Shown here: one piece after another, positions 51,201-60,322 of the stretch
Layout of the letters: the number at the start of each line of letters is the position of its first letter
Position numbering within the stretch: position 1 is the first letter of the stretch
Assembly: GCA_002344965.1 (NCBI GenBank)
Contig: DDUU01000059.1
Span: 54,288 to 118,287, forward strand
Length of the DNA: 64,000 nucleotides
Reading direction: 5' to 3'
Source of the DNA: Candidatus Tepidiaquacellales bacterium UBA2330
Lineage (GTDB): Bacteria > Bacteroidota > Ignavibacteria > Tepidaquicellales > Tepidaquicellaceae
The notes under the pieces: generated by a model
What the model was told of the DNA's origin: nothing
The model's database searches: none
The model's input: the letters and a program-made list of their open reading frames with translations, nothing else
Position numbers and translations under genes: made by a program

Positions 51201-52436
51201 TTATTCAATAATTTTTGTAACAACTCCCGCTCCGACTGTTCTTCCGCCTTCTCTGATAGCGAATTTCAATCCTTCTTCCATAGCAATCGGCGAGATCAGT
51301 TCAATTGTAAGTTTGTCAACGTTATCGCCGGGCATCACCATCTGAATGTTTTCAGGAAGATGAACTACTCCGGTTACGTCTGTAGTTCTGAAATAAAACT
51401 GTGGTCTGTAATTCGTGCTGAACGGTGTGTGTCTTCCGCCTTCCTCTTTTGAAAGCACATAAACCTGAGCTTCGAATTTTTTATGAGGAGTAATTGTACC
51501 TGACTTTGCAAGCACCATTCCTCTTTCTATTTCATTCTTATCTACACCTCTTAATAATAATCCGCAGTTGTATCCGGCTACTGCTTCGTCAAGCTCTTTG
51601 TTGAACATTTCTGCGCCGGTTACAGTGGTTTTCTTTTTAGCGCCGAGACCGATAAGCTCAACTTCTTCGCCGACTTTTACTTTTCCTCTTTCAATTCTTC
51701 CTGTAGCAACGGTTCCTCTTCCTGTGATCGAGAACACGTCCTCAACAGGCATTAGAAAGTTTTTATCAATATCTCTCTGAGGTTCCGGAATGTATGAATC
51801 ACATGCATCCATTAGGTCATAAATGCATTTCAGTCTTTCGTCATCTGCTGTAGCTGCTGCGTCTGCGCCTGCTTCCATAGCTTTTAGTCCGCTTCCTCTG
51901 ATAATCGGAATTTCATCACCGGGATAATCATATCCGTTAAGAATGTCTCTCAGTTCTGATTCAACAACTTCCAAAAGAAGTTCAGCGTCTTCAGTTGTTT
52001 TTTCCTGTTGATAAATAATATCAACTTTATTTAAGAATACAACAATTGCAGGAACACCTACCTGTCTTGCAAGAAGGATATGCTCTTTTGTTTGCGGCAT
52101 TGCTCCGTCTGTAGCTGCTACCACTAAAATAGCACCGTCCATCTGAGCTGCGCCTGTGATCATGTTTTTAATATAGTCAGCGTGTCCCGGACAGTCCACG
52201 TGAGCATAGTGTCTTTTTTCTGTCTGATATTCAACGTGAGCAGTTGCAATCGTAATTCCTCTCGCTCTCTCCTCAGGAGCTTTGTCAATTGAATCAAATG
52301 CTCTAACCTGAGCCTGTCCTTTTTTTCCCAAAGCCATTGTTATTGCTGCTGTCAGGGTAGTTTTACCGTGATCAACGTGTCCAATAGTTCCGATATTTAC
52401 GTGTGGTTTATCGGCAGTGTATTTTTCTTTTGCCAT
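51201..52436 (-). CDS. tuf: elongation factor Tu with two small insertions
   Basis: A 411-residue EF-Tu, longer than the usual 394-400. GTP-binding motifs are GHVDHGKTT (P-loop), DCPGHADY and NKVD; the switch-I segment reads RGITIATAHVEY, with Ala where Asn is commonest. Two insertions stand out: about residues 141-149 (IYQQEKTTE) right after NKVD, and an Ala/Asp-rich stretch at about 189-200 after GSGLKAM. Domains 2 and 3 (GTVATGRIERGKVKVGEEVEL, GRHTPFSTNYRPQFYFRTTDVTG) are conserved. It delivers aminoacyl-tRNA to the ribosome. An unusually good Shine-Dalgarno precedes it. It lies between a tRNA-Ile gene (114 bases upstream) and rpsJ. Confidence 0.98.
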   Translation of the reverse strand: MAKEKYTADKPHVNIGTIGHVDHGKTTLTAAITMALGKKGQAQVRAFDSIDKAPEERARGITIATAHVEYQTEKRHYAHVDCPGHADYIKNMITGAAQMDGAILVVAATDGAMPQTKEHILLARQVGVPAIVVFLNKVDIIYQQEKTTEDAELLLEVVESELRDILNGYDYPGDEIPIIRGSGLKAMEAGADAAATADDERLKCIYDLMDACDSYIPEPQRDIDKNFLMPVEDVFSITGRGTVATGRIERGKVKVGEEVELIGLGAKKKTTVTGAEMFNKELDEAVAGYNCGLLLRGVDKNEIERGMVLAKSGTITPHKKFEAQVYVLSKEEGGRHTPFSTNYRPQFYFRTTDVTGVVHLPENIQMVMPGDNVDKLTIELISPIAMEEGLKFAIREGGRTVGAGVVTKIIE

Positions 52437-52444
52437 TAGTATTT

Positions 52445-52450
52445 CTCCTT
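52445..52450 (-). promoter_or_regulatory. strong Shine-Dalgarno before tuf
   Basis: On the - strand AAGGAG lies eight bases before the tuf ATG. Other genes inspected in this window (rpsJ, rplC, fusA, rpoD) show no such sequence, in keeping with the weak use of Shine-Dalgarno signals in Bacteroidota, so its presence at tuf stands out. Confidence 0.75.
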
Positions 52451-52550
52451 AAGAGTTTATTTTTTTAATTTTATTTATTTGAATTTGCTGTATGTAATAT
52501 TGCTACAAACTTTTCTGTATACACTTGTGTATTACAGTTTTCAAAAATAG

Positions 52551-52624
52551 TGGGTCAGGGAGGAATTGAACCTCCCACCTCGTGCTTATAAGGCACGCGC
52601 TCTAACCATCTGAGCTACTGACCC
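52551..52624 (-). tRNA. tRNA-Ile (anticodon UAU)
   Basis: On the - strand: acceptor GGGTCAG/CTGACCC is fully paired. D arm GCTC/GAGC. Anticodon stem CGTGC/GCACG encloses loop CTTATAA, so bases 34-36 are TAT. T arm GGAGG/CCTCC encloses TTCAATT. Discriminator A, no encoded CCA; 74 nt. Apart from position 34 the body resembles ordinary tRNA-Ile(GAU), whose loop is CTGATAA. It would read AUA codons directly. It lies between fusA and tuf. The neighbouring 167 bases toward fusA hold only a small TCCGGC/GCCGGA hairpin (52717-52730) without a T-run. Confidence 0.9.
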
Positions 52625-52791
52625 TGGATGGAAACTTATTCCTACCGCATAAAGAATCTTTATGATAAGAATAAATTTTATAGAACGGCTTAAAGTGTCT
52701 AATTTACGAGTTATACTCCGGCTTGCCGGAACTGACCCTAATGTTTTATTTTAAAGAACCGGTGAATCTGTTGATTACTATTTTTAAAATA

Positions 52792-54885
52792 CTATGAAAC
52801 TTTCTCTTTTCCTTTTACTTTCTCTATGATCTGTTCAGATACGCTCTTCGGAGCTTCGTCATAATGAGAAAACTGCATTGTGTATATTGCTCGTCCCTGT
52901 GTCATTGATCTCATAGTTGTTGCATATCCGAACATTTCAGACAGCGGAACCATTGACTTGATCACCTGCGCATCGCTTCTCTGTGACATTCCTTCTATTC
53001 TGCCTCTTCTGGAGCTGAGGTCGCCCATTACATCACCCATATATTCTTCCGGGGTTACAACCTCCACTTCCATGATCGGCTCAAGTATAACAGGATTGGC
53101 TTTTTTCGCTCCTTCTTTAAACGCCATAGAACCCGCGATCTTAAATGCCATTTCTGAAGAGTCAACATCATGAAATGATCCGTCAAAAAGCTTTACTTTA
53201 ACATCTTCAACAGGATATCCTGCAAGTACGCCGTTTTTCATAGCTTCTTCAATACCGTCAGCAACCGGATTAATATATTCCTTTGGAATCGATCCGCCGA
53301 CTATTGCATTCTCAAAAATAAATCCTTTTCCTTTTTCATTCGGTTCGATCTCAATCCAAACATGTCCGAACTGACCGCGGCCGCCTGACTGTCTGACGAA
53401 TTTACCTTCCTGCGTAACTTTCTTTCTTATGGTCTCTTTATAAGCTACCTGCGGATTACCGACATTAGCTTCTACTTTAAATTCTCTTTTTAATCTGTCA
53501 ACAATAATATCAAGATGAAGCTCACCCATTCCTGCTATAAGAGTCTGACCGGTTTCCTCATCAGTCTTAACCCTGAATGTAGGATCCTCGTCTGAAAGCT
53601 TTGCAAGGGATTCACCGAGTTTATCCTGATCAGCTTTGGTTTTCGGCTCAATTGCGATCTGAATAACCGGTTCAGGGAATGTGATTTTTTCAAGTACGAT
53701 CGGATCGCTTTCATCACAAAGCGTATCTCCCGTTCGTGTAAATTTTAAACCTACCGCAGCTGCAATATCTCCGCAGTAAACTTCCTTAATATCTTCCCTG
53801 CTGTTTGCATGCATTTGAAGAAGTCTGCTGAATCTTTCCTTTTTACCGGCAATTGAATTATAAACATAACTTCCGGCTAAAGCTTTTCCTGCATAGACTC
53901 TGAAGAATGTCAGTTTTCCTACAAAAGGATCTGTCATTATCTTAAATGCAAGAGCTGTAAATTTTTCATCATCCTTAACTTCTCTTTCAATATGATCATC
54001 TGTATGAAGGTGATGTCCTTCCACTGATCCTACATCAAGCGGTGAAGGTAGCAGGTCAATTACTCTGTCCAGTAAATTCTGAACGCCTTTATTCTTAAAG
54101 GATGATCCGCATAAAACAGGTATAATTTTAACATCAATAGTTGCTTTTCTTAATACATCAATAATTTCCATTTCGCTTATTTCCTGTCCGCTTAAAAATT
54201 TCTCAAGAAGAGAATCATCAACATCAGCAACTGCTTCAAGCAGTTTCTGTCTGTATTCATTTGCCTGTTCCTTTAGGGATTCGGGAATTTCAATATCTTC
54301 AAAAGTAGCTCCGAGAGTTTCATCATTATACATTCTCGCCTTCATAGTAATAAGGTCAATGATACCGTTAAATATATCGCCCTGTCCTATAGGAAGCTGA
54401 ATCGGAACAGCATTGGCTTTAAGTCTTTCTTTCATCATTTCAATCGCATGAAAGAAGTCCGCGCCGGTTCTGTCCATTTTATTTACAAACGCCATTCTCG
54501 GCACTCTGTATTTATCCGCCTGTCTCCATACTGTTTCCGACTGCGGTTCTACTCCTCCTACAGAACAAAATAAAGCAACAGCTCCGTCAAGCACCCTAAG
54601 CGATCTTTCTACTTCAGCAGTAAAATCCACGTGTCCGGGTGTATCAATAATATTTATCCTGTGGTCTTTCCATTGGCAGGTAGTGGCGGCGGAGGTAATA
54701 GTAATTCCTCTTTCCTTTTCCTGCTCCATCCAGTCCATTGTAGCCGCGCCTTCGTGTACTTCGCCGATTCTGTGCAGTCTGCCTGTATAGTATAAAATAC
54801 GCTCTGTTGTCGTAGTCTTTCCGGCGTCAATATGCGCCATAATTCCGATATTTCTGGTTTTTTCTAATGAAACCTGTCTTGACAT
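52792..54885 (-). CDS. fusA: elongation factor G
   Basis: A 697-residue canonical EF-G. GTPase motifs are AHIDAGKTTTTERIL, DTPGHVDF and NKMDRTGADF; domain II has the ALAFKIMTDPFVGKLTFFRVY strand; domain IV tip is HDVDSSEMAFKIAGSMAFK; the C-terminal domain contains MGDVMGDLSSRRGRIEGM. It drives translocation on the ribosome. It follows rpsG by 33 bases, in the classic str order rpsL-rpsG-fusA-tuf, though a tRNA gene lies between it and tuf. No insertion or missing motif was noticed. Confidence 0.98.
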   Translation of the reverse strand: MSRQVSLEKTRNIGIMAHIDAGKTTTTERILYYTGRLHRIGEVHEGAATMDWMEQEKERGITITSAATTCQWKDHRINIIDTPGHVDFTAEVERSLRVLDGAVALFCSVGGVEPQSETVWRQADKYRVPRMAFVNKMDRTGADFFHAIEMMKERLKANAVPIQLPIGQGDIFNGIIDLITMKARMYNDETLGATFEDIEIPESLKEQANEYRQKLLEAVADVDDSLLEKFLSGQEISEMEIIDVLRKATIDVKIIPVLCGSSFKNKGVQNLLDRVIDLLPSPLDVGSVEGHHLHTDDHIEREVKDDEKFTALAFKIMTDPFVGKLTFFRVYAGKALAGSYVYNSIAGKKERFSRLLQMHANSREDIKEVYCGDIAAAVGLKFTRTGDTLCDESDPIVLEKITFPEPVIQIAIEPKTKADQDKLGESLAKLSDEDPTFRVKTDEETGQTLIAGMGELHLDIIVDRLKREFKVEANVGNPQVAYKETIRKKVTQEGKFVRQSGGRGQFGHVWIEIEPNEKGKGFIFENAIVGGSIPKEYINPVADGIEEAMKNGVLAGYPVEDVKVKLFDGSFHDVDSSEMAFKIAGSMAFKEGAKKANPVILEPIMEVEVVTPEEYMGDVMGDLSSRRGRIEGMSQRSDAQVIKSMVPLSEMFGYATTMRSMTQGRAIYTMQFSHYDEAPKSVSEQIIEKVKGKEKVS

Positions 54886-54918
54886 AATATTTGATTTCTA
54901 TCTGTTTGTTTAAAAAAA

Positions 54919-55386
54919 TTACCACTTAAAATGAGCAAAAGCTTTGTTAGCTTCAGCCATTTTATGAACATCTTCTTTCTTTTTAACCGAATTTCCTTCA
55001 CCTACCGCAGCAGCCATAAGTTCGTTAGCCAGCTTTAGTGACATTGATTTCTCATTTCTTGATTCAGTATAATTTAAAATCCATTTTATTGCAAGAGCTA
55101 TTCTTCTGTCAGGTCTGACTTCAGACGGAACCTGATAATTAGCGCCTCCGACTCTTCTTGATCTTACCTCGATAGCCGGCTGAACATTATTAACTGCTTT
55201 TTTGAAGACCTCTACCGGCGCATCTTTTGTCTTTTCAGCGATAATATCAAGCGCGTCATACATAATTCTCTGCGCAACCTGTTTTTTTCCGTCTTCCATG
55301 ATACAGTTAATGAATCTTCCGATAAGGATGTCATTATATCTTGTATCAGGTCTTCTGATCCTTTTTTCCGCTCTTTTTCTTCTCAT
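54919..55386 (-). CDS. rpsG: 30S ribosomal protein S7
   Basis: A 155-residue S7: MRRKRAEKR, RYNDILIGRFINCIMEDGKK, NNVQPAIEVRSRRVGGANYQVPSEVRPDRR and a final AFAHFKW. It organises the 3' major domain of 16S rRNA and contacts the exit-site tRNA. It stands 46 bases after rpsL and 33 bases before fusA. In enterobacteria S7 represses this operon; that is not testable here. Confidence 0.98.
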   Translation of the reverse strand: MRRKRAEKRIRRPDTRYNDILIGRFINCIMEDGKKQVAQRIMYDALDIIAEKTKDAPVEVFKKAVNNVQPAIEVRSRRVGGANYQVPSEVRPDRRIALAIKWILNYTESRNEKSMSLKLANELMAAAVGEGNSVKKKEDVHKMAEANKAFAHFKW

Positions 55387-55432
55387 TTAGAAATATGAAA
55401 TAAATTTAAAATCTTTTTATAATTGTAAAAAA

Positions 55433-55816
55433 TTAAGCTGCAGCTCCCTTGGCTTTTTTAGCTCCGTATTTTGATCTGGCTTTTTTACGGTTGGCAACTC
55501 CTGCTGTGTCTAATGCTCCTCTGATGATATGATATCTTACACCCGGAAGATCTTTTACCCTTCCGCCTCTAATCAAAACTATAGAGTGCTCCTGAAGATT
55601 ATGACCTTCACCCGGTATGTATGCCGTAACTTCAATACCGTTCGTTAACCTCACTCTTGCTACTTTTCTGAGTGCGGAATTTGGTTTTTTCGGCGTAGAA
55701 GTATAAACCCTCGTGCAGACTCCTCTTTTCTGCGGACATGAATCCATAGCAGGTGCTTTGCTCTTTGAGATTATCTTCTTTCTGCCTTTGCGTATTAACT
55801 GATTTATTGTGGGCAA
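55433..55816 (-). CDS. rpsL: 30S ribosomal protein S12
   Basis: A 127-residue S12: PTINQLIRKGRKK, CPQKRGVCTRVYTSTPKKPNSALRKVARV (with wild-type lysine at the classical streptomycin-resistance site, PKKPNS) and GGRVKDLPGVRYHIIRGALD, whose Asp is the usual methylthiolation site. It takes part in decoding at the A site. It is the first gene of the ribosomal run; a good sigma-70-like promoter lies about 30 bases upstream. Confidence 0.98.
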   Translation of the reverse strand: MPTINQLIRKGRKKIISKSKAPAMDSCPQKRGVCTRVYTSTPKKPNSALRKVARVRLTNGIEVTAYIPGEGHNLQEHSIVLIRGGRVKDLPGVRYHIIRGALDTAGVANRKKARSKYGAKKAKGAAA

Positions 55817-55845
55817 TGTATTTGCTACTTATTTTGGAAACCTAC

Positions 55846-55874
55846 AAAATACAGATTTTAATGTTTTTAGTCAA
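55846..55874 (-). promoter_or_regulatory. probable promoter of the rpsL-rplW operon
   Basis: On the - strand TTGACT (55869-55874) is followed after 17 bases by TATTTT (55846-55851), giving a near-consensus -35/-10 pair and an expected 5' leader of about 25 bases before rpsL. The rest of the 325-bp gap 55817-56141 is AT-rich; it must also hold the promoter of the + strand gene at 56142, which I could not place. Confidence 0.6.
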
Positions 55875-56141
55875 TTGCTTTTACTCTATACAAAGTAACT
55901 TTTTTCCATTGTTGAAGGAAGGGAATTGTAAACCGGATACATGTAAAATTTGATAAAATGTAAATCATTGATTTGAATACATCTGTTTATTTTAAAAGCA
56001 GCTTTTCTTATTTATGCCCGGCGCTTTTTCATTGGATTTCAAAAAAAATAAAGTGTATCTATTATACGTTTGATCTACCGGAAAATTGAGTTTATATAGA
56101 GATTGATTATGCTTAATTTTCTATAACTTAAACTAAATACT

Positions 56142-57188
56142 ATGAAAAATTTATTCTTGTTCTTAGTTTTTTTTGTAAGTTCAAATTTATTTTCACAGAT
56201 CATTTTAACAAGCGCAAATAATCCTGTTCCCGGCAATACAACAAAATCAATTACCTGTGATACAACAGGTATTACAGAAGGCAATTCAGGCGCTAATCAA
56301 ACCTGGAATTTCAACGGGTTAGTAAGAAGAGACAGTTCTGTTCATACATGGGTTGCATCCAATGCAACTCCTTACTCTGCGCAATTTCCAAATTCAAACA
56401 TAGCTTCAACTCCGAATGATTCGGATTATTCATATTATAATTCTTCTACATCCGAATTAATATATAACGGTTACGGAGGAGTTTTTCAGGTAAATTCTTA
56501 TTCAAACCCTGAAACCATTTTACAGTATCCTTTTACTTTTAACAGCAATTTTTCGGATTCTTACTCTTCTGTTTACAATAACGGAATTGGCAACAGTTAT
56601 TTGAACGGTACTGTAACAACTACAGGTGATGCCTGGGGAACGCTTGTGTTACCGAACGGATCATTCAGTAATGCGTTACAAGTCAGGAATGTAACTGCGC
56701 ACAGGGATTCATCAGCAATCGGAGGTTTAGTGCTTGATTTTTCAAGTACAGCATTTACATGGTTTGTACAGGGTAAAAAATTTCCTGTTCTTGAAGTAAG
56801 ATATAACACAATTGTGTTAAACGGAAACCCGGTTTTTTCGGGAAAATTTGTTTCCTACAGCCCTGACAATCCTACAATAGGAATTACGCAGATCAATACG
56901 ATTATTGCAGACGAATATACTTTAGGACAGAATTATCCGAACCCATTCAATCCTGCAACTAAAATAAAATTTGACATTGCCGCAGGAGACAAAAATTTGA
57001 ATACTGTCATAAATCTCTCTGTTTTTGATCAACTTGGAAAAGAGGTTGCAACGCTTGTAAATGAATATTTATCTCCCGGCAGTTACGAAGTTGACTGGAA
57101 TGCTTCGAATATTTCCGGAGGAGTTTATTATTATAAATTAACTGCAGGAAATTTTACTGAAACCAAGAAAATGATTCTTGTAAAATAG
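56142..57188 (+). CDS. secreted T9SS cargo protein of unknown function
   Basis: A 348-residue exported protein with a signal peptide (NLFLFLVFFVSSNLFSQ). The mature part is rich in Ser, Asn, Thr and Tyr and begins IILTSANNPVPGNTTKS, then GITEGNSGANQTWNF, a start shared by many uncharacterised Bacteroidota/Ignavibacteria secreted proteins. No catalytic motif is visible. The last ~85 residues are a type A sorting domain (QNYPNPFNPATKIKFD, VINLSVFDQLGKEV, GGVYYYKLTAGN, KMILVK). It should be secreted by the T9SS and attached to or released from the surface. It is monocistronic and closed by a strong hairpin. Confidence 0.8.
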   Translation: MKNLFLFLVFFVSSNLFSQIILTSANNPVPGNTTKSITCDTTGITEGNSGANQTWNFNGLVRRDSSVHTWVASNATPYSAQFPNSNIASTPNDSDYSYYNSSTSELIYNGYGGVFQVNSYSNPETILQYPFTFNSNFSDSYSSVYNNGIGNSYLNGTVTTTGDAWGTLVLPNGSFSNALQVRNVTAHRDSSAIGGLVLDFSSTAFTWFVQGKKFPVLEVRYNTIVLNGNPVFSGKFVSYSPDNPTIGITQINTIIADEYTLGQNYPNPFNPATKIKFDIAAGDKNLNTVINLSVFDQLGKEVATLVNEYLSPGSYEVDWNASNISGGVYYYKLTAGNFTETKKMILVK

Positions 57189-57264
57189 TAATCAGACAAT
57201 AATTTATTTGATAGTTAATTTATTTGATTCACTAGTAATATTAAATTTTTTATTGATTTATAAA

Positions 57265-57295
57265 AAAGCCGCAGGATTCTTCATCCTGCGGCTTT
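57265..57295. terminator. bidirectional intrinsic terminator
   Basis: A perfect 13-bp stem (AAAGCCGCAGGAT with its exact complement) around a five-base loop, with A-rich DNA on the left and T-rich DNA on the right, between two convergent T9SS cargo genes. It should stop transcription from both sides. Confidence 0.9.
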
Positions 57296-57349
57296 CATTT
57301 TTTAATTCTTATAAATATTGAGCAGCAGTAAATTACTGACTGCTTACTG

Positions 57350-60322
57350 TTATTTCACAAGCATCATTTTCTTTACAGACGTGAAATCATTTGCGCTTAA
57401 TTTGTAGAAGTAAATTCCGCTTGACAGATTCGATGCATTGAAGTTGATCGAATAATATCCTGCATTTTTCACTCCGTCCACCAAGGTCATGACTTCTTTA
57501 CCTGACATATCAAAAATCTTCAGACTAACCGCTCCGTCAACAGGAATTTCATAGCTGATGGTTGTTGATGGATTGAAAGGATTCGGATAGTTCTGTGATA
57601 ATTTGAATTCAGCAGGAATTCCGATCACAACTTCATTGCTGAGGTTGAAATATTCGAAGTTTCCGTTGAAGTCTATTTGTTTTAATCTGTAGTTGTGACT
57701 TCCTGAAGCTACGTTTCTTTCTGTGAATGTGTAGCTATGTGGTGTTGCGGATGTTCCGTTACCGGATACGCTTCCGACTTTTGACCAAACACCGCTGACT
57801 GATGATCTTTCGATATCAAATCCGGAGTTATTGATCTCTGAAGCAGTTGTCCAGTTTAATGTTACGCTGTTACCGCTGATTGTAGAAACGAATGAAGAAA
57901 GTTCAACCGGTAATGCTTCAGATCCTCCGATACCAAAATCCGAGAAATCAGTTAAACCTGTTGCAACAAGTGTATTTCCGCTTACCTGTGTATTCAGACA
58001 TTCCCATGAGCCTAATCTGTCAGATCTTTTCATAATGTATAATTTCATAGGATCAATGAACACCAGTCCGTCCAGATCGATTATTATATCATATGTTGCG
58101 TATCCTGTTTTATCATTTCCTGTGTAAGCGACTGTAAACCAGTAGTCGTGATAAACAGTTGTTGGCGTAAATATTGATCCGTCACCGGTTGTCTGTCCTC
58201 CGTTTGCGGAAATAGTCTGACCGGGATCATTGTTTGTATATTGAGATACGAATAAATCTCCGCCTCCGGGATTATCTGTCTGAGCACCTGAATTAATGGT
58301 TGTATTTCCTGTAAATTCAGGGAAAGCAGAAGAATATGAATCCTGAGTTTTTTCATTTTTATATTCTGAAGTAACGGAATTTCCCTGATAAGGTCTCGGA
58401 AGAGCCAGGAAGTTAACAGTTACCAAAGGATTACAATTATATGAACCGATTCCGGTTACATTATCGACACAAAGTGAATTAACATCTGAAACAACAACGT
58501 TGTCAATCCAGATATTATTTCCCCAGTCGCTGACACTTCTGAATCCGATCACAACATTATTTAAACCAGCAACATTCGAAAGGTCGATTGATTCATGTCT
58601 CCATTGTCCTTGTGCAGCCGGTACATAACCGGTACCGCTTGGAACAAGCGTTGCAAGCGAAGGAAGTGTACCATCCGATTTTTTATAAACTGTTGTTGCT
58701 GAGAAGAACGACAAACCTCCGTCTGTGGAAAGCAATATTTCGAGTGAATCCTGTTCGCCGCCGGTAAATGTTCTATGCGCAACATAGAAATCCAGCACCG
58801 GATTTGTTAATGAACTAAGATCCATTTCAGGTGATCTCAAAACTGCGCTTCTTCCGGTAGAGTTAGTGCCGCTGAAACAATCTGAAATTGCTGCCGGATC
58901 TCCTGCAGTGCCTTCAGGATTTGTACAAAGTCCTAATGCCCAAGGTGCTACACTTCCAGCAGCTACCTGCGTAAGGATTGTCCAGCCAACCGGGGTGGTA
59001 AAGTTTTGAGTGTAAGGATAAGAAGTAATTTTATCCTGAACTGTAACATTCAAAGTAAGAGTATCATTAGACTGATTTCCGTCGCCTGCAAGATCTGTAT
59101 AAATTTTTAAAACATTAACTCCGGAAATAGAAGGTGTAAATGCAAATCCGCCTGAGAAAACAACATTCTCTGTACCATTTTGTATTATCGGTCCGACAGT
59201 GTTCACAGGACCAACCGGTGGTCCGGCGTTTACAGTATAGTAAACCGGAACAACATTTTGGACATTAGTTCCGAAATTTTTTGCTGTTGCAGTTATGTCA
59301 TAACCTTTGCCTACTGACAGGATCATTCCGGCTGCTCCGATTGTCGCAGCGGAAACCCCCATATCATCAGGCACAACTATCAATGGCGACCATCTGAATG
59401 TGAGTCCATTAGGCGGTAATATAGCCGGGGTAATGGTACAAGTAGCAGTATTTAGTCCTCCGGCAGTAGTTGCGGACCAGTCTGTGGCTGTAGAACGGTT
59501 ATTGAAATCTGTAATTGCTGTTCCTCTGAGACCAACTTGAAGAGTAATCGTTGGAGTTACAGGACTTTTCGCAAAAGCACCATAAACAAATTCAATTACA
59601 TTTGATGTTTCGTATAGTCTGACCTGAAAATTAAAATTTTCAAGTGTATCTGTTGTTGTAAATCTTCTGAAATTTTTCCATTGAATAGTATGGATTCTGC
59701 TTCCAATAGCACCTGTTGTTCCTCTTACTATGCTACCGGCTGCAACCTGAATAGTTGCATTTGCTGCACCAGCTGTAGAAGATGAAGTTGCATTAGCTGA
59801 CATTGTAATTGTTTTTAAACCAACATCAAACGAAGTAATAGTTGTAGCAGCAGGAATTCCTGTACCTGTTATTACTCTACCGGCTACTACACCTGCAAAA
59901 TTTGAAACACCGGTTAAAACATTACTTCCTAACGTTCTGTTACATCTGAAACCAAATAAGCCAATGAGATCTCTTGACAATGGAGAAGCTACACCGGTTG
60001 CAGTTAAAGTTGATATAGGAGTATAATTAGATCCGGAAGGAGCTGTGCCGAAACTAATAAATCCATTTGTTGTAATTCCTACATCATAATAAGTTACACC
60101 ATCAAAATCAAACGGAAACGGCAGAGTATTAATGTTATATGCAATATCATCTAATCCTGCTGCACCGGAGGTTCCGGTTGCGATTGCTACTATAGTATCA
60201 CCAGCGATTTCAGTATAAGCGCCTCCGGGCTGTGAAAAAGTGTAAGTACTTACCTGTGCATAAGATTTTGATATTATGCAGAGAAACAATACCAAAGTAA
60301 ACAAAGAAATTAATTTTTTCAT
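57350..60322 (-). CDS. large secreted T9SS cargo protein with adhesin-like modules
   Basis: A 990-residue exported protein with a signal peptide (ISLFTLVLFLCIISKSYAQ). The N-terminal part (NINTLPFPFDFDGVTYYDVGITTNGFISFG) is like the 'DUF-type' beta-sandwich often opening Bacteroidota adhesins. CARDB-like repeats follow (DMGVSAATIGAAGMILSVGK), then a MAM/jelly-roll-like segment with SLEILLSTDGGLSF and NNIWIDNVVV. Near the end comes the LPVELSSFVSTISGNSVTLNW module and a sorting domain (QNYPNPFNPSTTISYE ... KMMLVK). No enzyme motif was seen; a surface adhesin or structural role is likely. A ~450-bp gene-free region lies upstream. Confidence 0.82.
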   Translation of the reverse strand: MKKLISLFTLVLFLCIISKSYAQVSTYTFSQPGGAYTEIAGDTIVAIATGTSGAAGLDDIAYNINTLPFPFDFDGVTYYDVGITTNGFISFGTAPSGSNYTPISTLTATGVASPLSRDLIGLFGFRCNRTLGSNVLTGVSNFAGVVAGRVITGTGIPAATTITSFDVGLKTITMSANATSSSTAGAANATIQVAAGSIVRGTTGAIGSRIHTIQWKNFRRFTTTDTLENFNFQVRLYETSNVIEFVYGAFAKSPVTPTITLQVGLRGTAITDFNNRSTATDWSATTAGGLNTATCTITPAILPPNGLTFRWSPLIVVPDDMGVSAATIGAAGMILSVGKGYDITATAKNFGTNVQNVVPVYYTVNAGPPVGPVNTVGPIIQNGTENVVFSGGFAFTPSISGVNVLKIYTDLAGDGNQSNDTLTLNVTVQDKITSYPYTQNFTTPVGWTILTQVAAGSVAPWALGLCTNPEGTAGDPAAISDCFSGTNSTGRSAVLRSPEMDLSSLTNPVLDFYVAHRTFTGGEQDSLEILLSTDGGLSFFSATTVYKKSDGTLPSLATLVPSGTGYVPAAQGQWRHESIDLSNVAGLNNVVIGFRSVSDWGNNIWIDNVVVSDVNSLCVDNVTGIGSYNCNPLVTVNFLALPRPYQGNSVTSEYKNEKTQDSYSSAFPEFTGNTTINSGAQTDNPGGGDLFVSQYTNNDPGQTISANGGQTTGDGSIFTPTTVYHDYWFTVAYTGNDKTGYATYDIIIDLDGLVFIDPMKLYIMKRSDRLGSWECLNTQVSGNTLVATGLTDFSDFGIGGSEALPVELSSFVSTISGNSVTLNWTTASEINNSGFDIERSSVSGVWSKVGSVSGNGTSATPHSYTFTERNVASGSHNYRLKQIDFNGNFEYFNLSNEVVIGIPAEFKLSQNYPNPFNPSTTISYEIPVDGAVSLKIFDMSGKEVMTLVDGVKNAGYYSINFNASNLSSGIYFYKLSANDFTSVKKMMLVK

